Below are positions 22,479 through 23,547 of a stretch of DNA of 23,547 nucleotides, piece by piece; the first letter of the stretch is position 1, and each line of letters opens with the position of its first letter. This DNA is from CAZTVF01 sp964616985 (GTDB lineage Bacteria > Planctomycetota > Phycisphaerae > SM23-33). The notes beneath the pieces were generated by a model that saw nothing but the letters and a program-made list of their open reading frames with translations, made no database searches and was not told the DNA's origin. The position numbers were made by a program, and so were the translations under genes. The stretch spans positions 1-23,547 of the forward strand of contig CAZTVF010000086.1 of NCBI GenBank assembly GCA_964616985.1, written 5' to 3'.

Positions 22479-23161
22479 ATCCCAAAGCTGGCGACATTCT
22501 GCGCGATCCTCCGCGACCACATCCTCACCGCCCCGACGGGGGTTATCCCGTCGGCGGATTGCTGCTCGTAACGATGGCGACACTGGTCACGGCCATCGTT
22601 CTGGCCTTCGTGGTCAACACCGTCGTCATGTTGCAGTCGCGATACTGGGTTGTTACTGTCCCAACCGCCATGGGGATTGGCATCGGACTTGTGGGCAAGT
22701 TCTTCGTCAAGAAGACCACTATCCGCAACCCCCTGCTGGGGCTGCTGATCGGCTTCGTCTCTGGAGCGGCGGGAATGGTCTCCATGCATTTCATGGAGTA
22801 CCGCATATCCTTCGACATGGATCAGGCTGTAAGGACACAACCGGGGCTCCGCGAGCTGTTTCAGTTGGAGCCAGGCCAGTTCGAAGCCAGGATCGCCTCG
22901 GCAAGCGGCAACCCGCAATACCAGAACGAGCTTCGCCAACTGTACGGTAACGATGGTCAGTCGTTCGTACGGTACATGCACATGAAGGCAAGCCGCGGCG
23001 TTCGCCTTACGATGGGGGATGACCACGGCGAGGGCCTCAATCTAGGCTACCTGGGCTCCTGGATATTCTGGACGATGGAGATGCTCATAGCAGCCGCCTC
23101 AGCCGCAAGCATATTACGAAGGCGGATGATCAAGCCCTGCTGCGCAGCCCGAAATGCCTGA
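22475..23161 (+). CDS. Hypothetical membrane protein
   Basis: The product is 228 aa. The N-terminus is cytoplasmic-looking and Pro/His-rich (RPHPHRPDGGY). Hydrophobic segments follow near 26-51 (GGLLLVTMATLVTAIVLAFV), 58-75, 86-104 and 191-212. A soluble stretch of about 85 residues (110-190) lies between the third and fourth and contains FDMDQAVRTQPGLRELF and YGNDGQSFVRYMHM. The C-terminus is basic with two cysteines (RRRMIKPCCAARNA). I do not recognise a family. Its start overlaps the stop of a small ORF that shares the HPHRPDGGY motif. Confidence 0.8.
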   Translation: MNPKAGDILRDPPRPHPHRPDGGYPVGGLLLVTMATLVTAIVLAFVVNTVVMLQSRYWVVTVPTAMGIGIGLVGKFFVKKTTIRNPLLGLLIGFVSGAAGMVSMHFMEYRISFDMDQAVRTQPGLRELFQLEPGQFEARIASASGNPQYQNELRQLYGNDGQSFVRYMHMKASRGVRLTMGDDHGEGLNLGYLGSWIFWTMEMLIAAASAASILRRRMIKPCCAARNA

Positions 23162-23214
23162 AAGCGGCGATATGCGCTATCTTGGGGTTATTGTCGTCTG
23201 AGGGCCAATAACAA

Positions 23215-23242
23215 GAGCGGCGACCCGCAGTGGTCGCCGCTC
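23215..23242 (-). terminator. Terminator of rho
   Basis: A perfect 11-bp stem GAGCGGCGACC/GGTCGCCGCTC with a 6-nt loop is followed on the minus strand by TTGTTATTGG. It lies 24 bases past the rho stop codon. Confidence 0.75.
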
Positions 23243-23266
23243 GTCGTCTGCAATTGCCAGGGAAGC

Positions 23267-23547
23267 CTAGTCGATATTCATCGCCATGAGGAATTCGGCG
23301 TTGGTCTTGACCTTGGTCAGGCGGCTGATGAGGAGTTCCATGGCCTCGGTGGGCTGCATCTCGGCGAGGACCTTGCGCAGGCGGTAGACGAGCTTGAGTT
23401 CCTGCGGGTCCAGCAGCAGTTCTTCCTTGCGGGTGCCGGAGCGGCTGATGTCGATGGCCGGCCAGATGCGGCGGTCGACCAGCCGGCGGTCGAGGTGCAG
23501 TTCGCTGTTGCCGGTGCCCTTGAACTCCTCGAAGATCACTTCATCCA
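23267..23547 (-). CDS. rho: Transcription termination factor Rho, C-terminal part
   Basis: The last 93 or so codons of rho are present; the rest lies beyond the window's right edge. The sequence DEVIFEEFKGTGN, then HLDRRLVDRRIWPAIDI, SGTRKEELLL, and the final TKTNAEFL-like KVKTNAEFLMAMNID are near-invariant in Rho. Rho is the hexameric RNA helicase that ends many bacterial transcripts. The N-terminal RNA-binding domain cannot be seen. A GTG at 23539 is internal and not the start. Confidence 0.97.
   Translation of the reverse strand, partial: DEVIFEEFKGTGNSELHLDRRLVDRRIWPAIDISRSGTRKEELLLDPQELKLVYRLRKVLAEMQPTEAMELLISRLTKVKTNAEFLMAMNID

Overview
This is a GC-rich bacterial chromosome segment with 20 genes that I can support, most of them unrelated housekeeping or envelope genes read mainly from the minus strand, plus one plausible small ORF. 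The gene content suggests an uncultured planctomycete, perhaps Phycisphaerae-like. It includes a secreted serpin, STN-domain secreted proteins, Gcw_chp/TorF-type outer-membrane porins, HExxH secreted proteins, a UroD-family methyltransferase-like protein and many Gram-negative signal peptides. Taxonomy is inference; there is no rRNA or marker gene here to settle it.

Layout. At 1-282 there is the start of a secreted protein. A tandem array of hairpin repeats follows (about 400-840). Next come an STN-domain secreted protein and a serpin (924-3453, minus), then a small Rho_N/SAP-like protein on the plus strand (3659-3976). Two tandem, roughly 80% identical porins (4280-6600, minus) each have their own terminator. 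A membrane-anchored protein with a possible degenerate HAD fold (6874-7698, plus) converges on a lemA-htpX operon (minus). birA and nadC (minus) are separated by a nest of palindromic repeats. A small lipoprotein (plus) converges on a secreted HELGH metalloprotein (minus), followed by a cold-shock protein gene with a long structured leader. A repeat-rich gap, an MFS exporter (minus), a dihydroorotate-dehydrogenase-like protein (plus) and a second secreted zincin-like protein (HEATH, minus) come next. The cmk-plsC pair (plus, 4-base overlap), a UroD-like protein (plus), a HAD phosphatase (minus), and a small ORF overlapping a membrane protein gene (plus) follow. The 3' end of rho, with its terminator (minus), closes the window.

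I do not see one coherent new multi-gene system. The signals most worth following are these: several genes whose start codon sits 6-8 bases after a -10-like hexamer with no Shine-Dalgarno sequence (candidate leaderless mRNAs); a dispersed palindromic repeat family with copies at 2041-2117, 10541-10566 and 16894-16970; the hairpin array at 400-840; the secreted inhibitory-type serpin; the cold-shock leader; and a 45-codon ORF that shares a short motif with the membrane protein it overlaps. Functional statements come from motif recognition by eye. No homology search was run.
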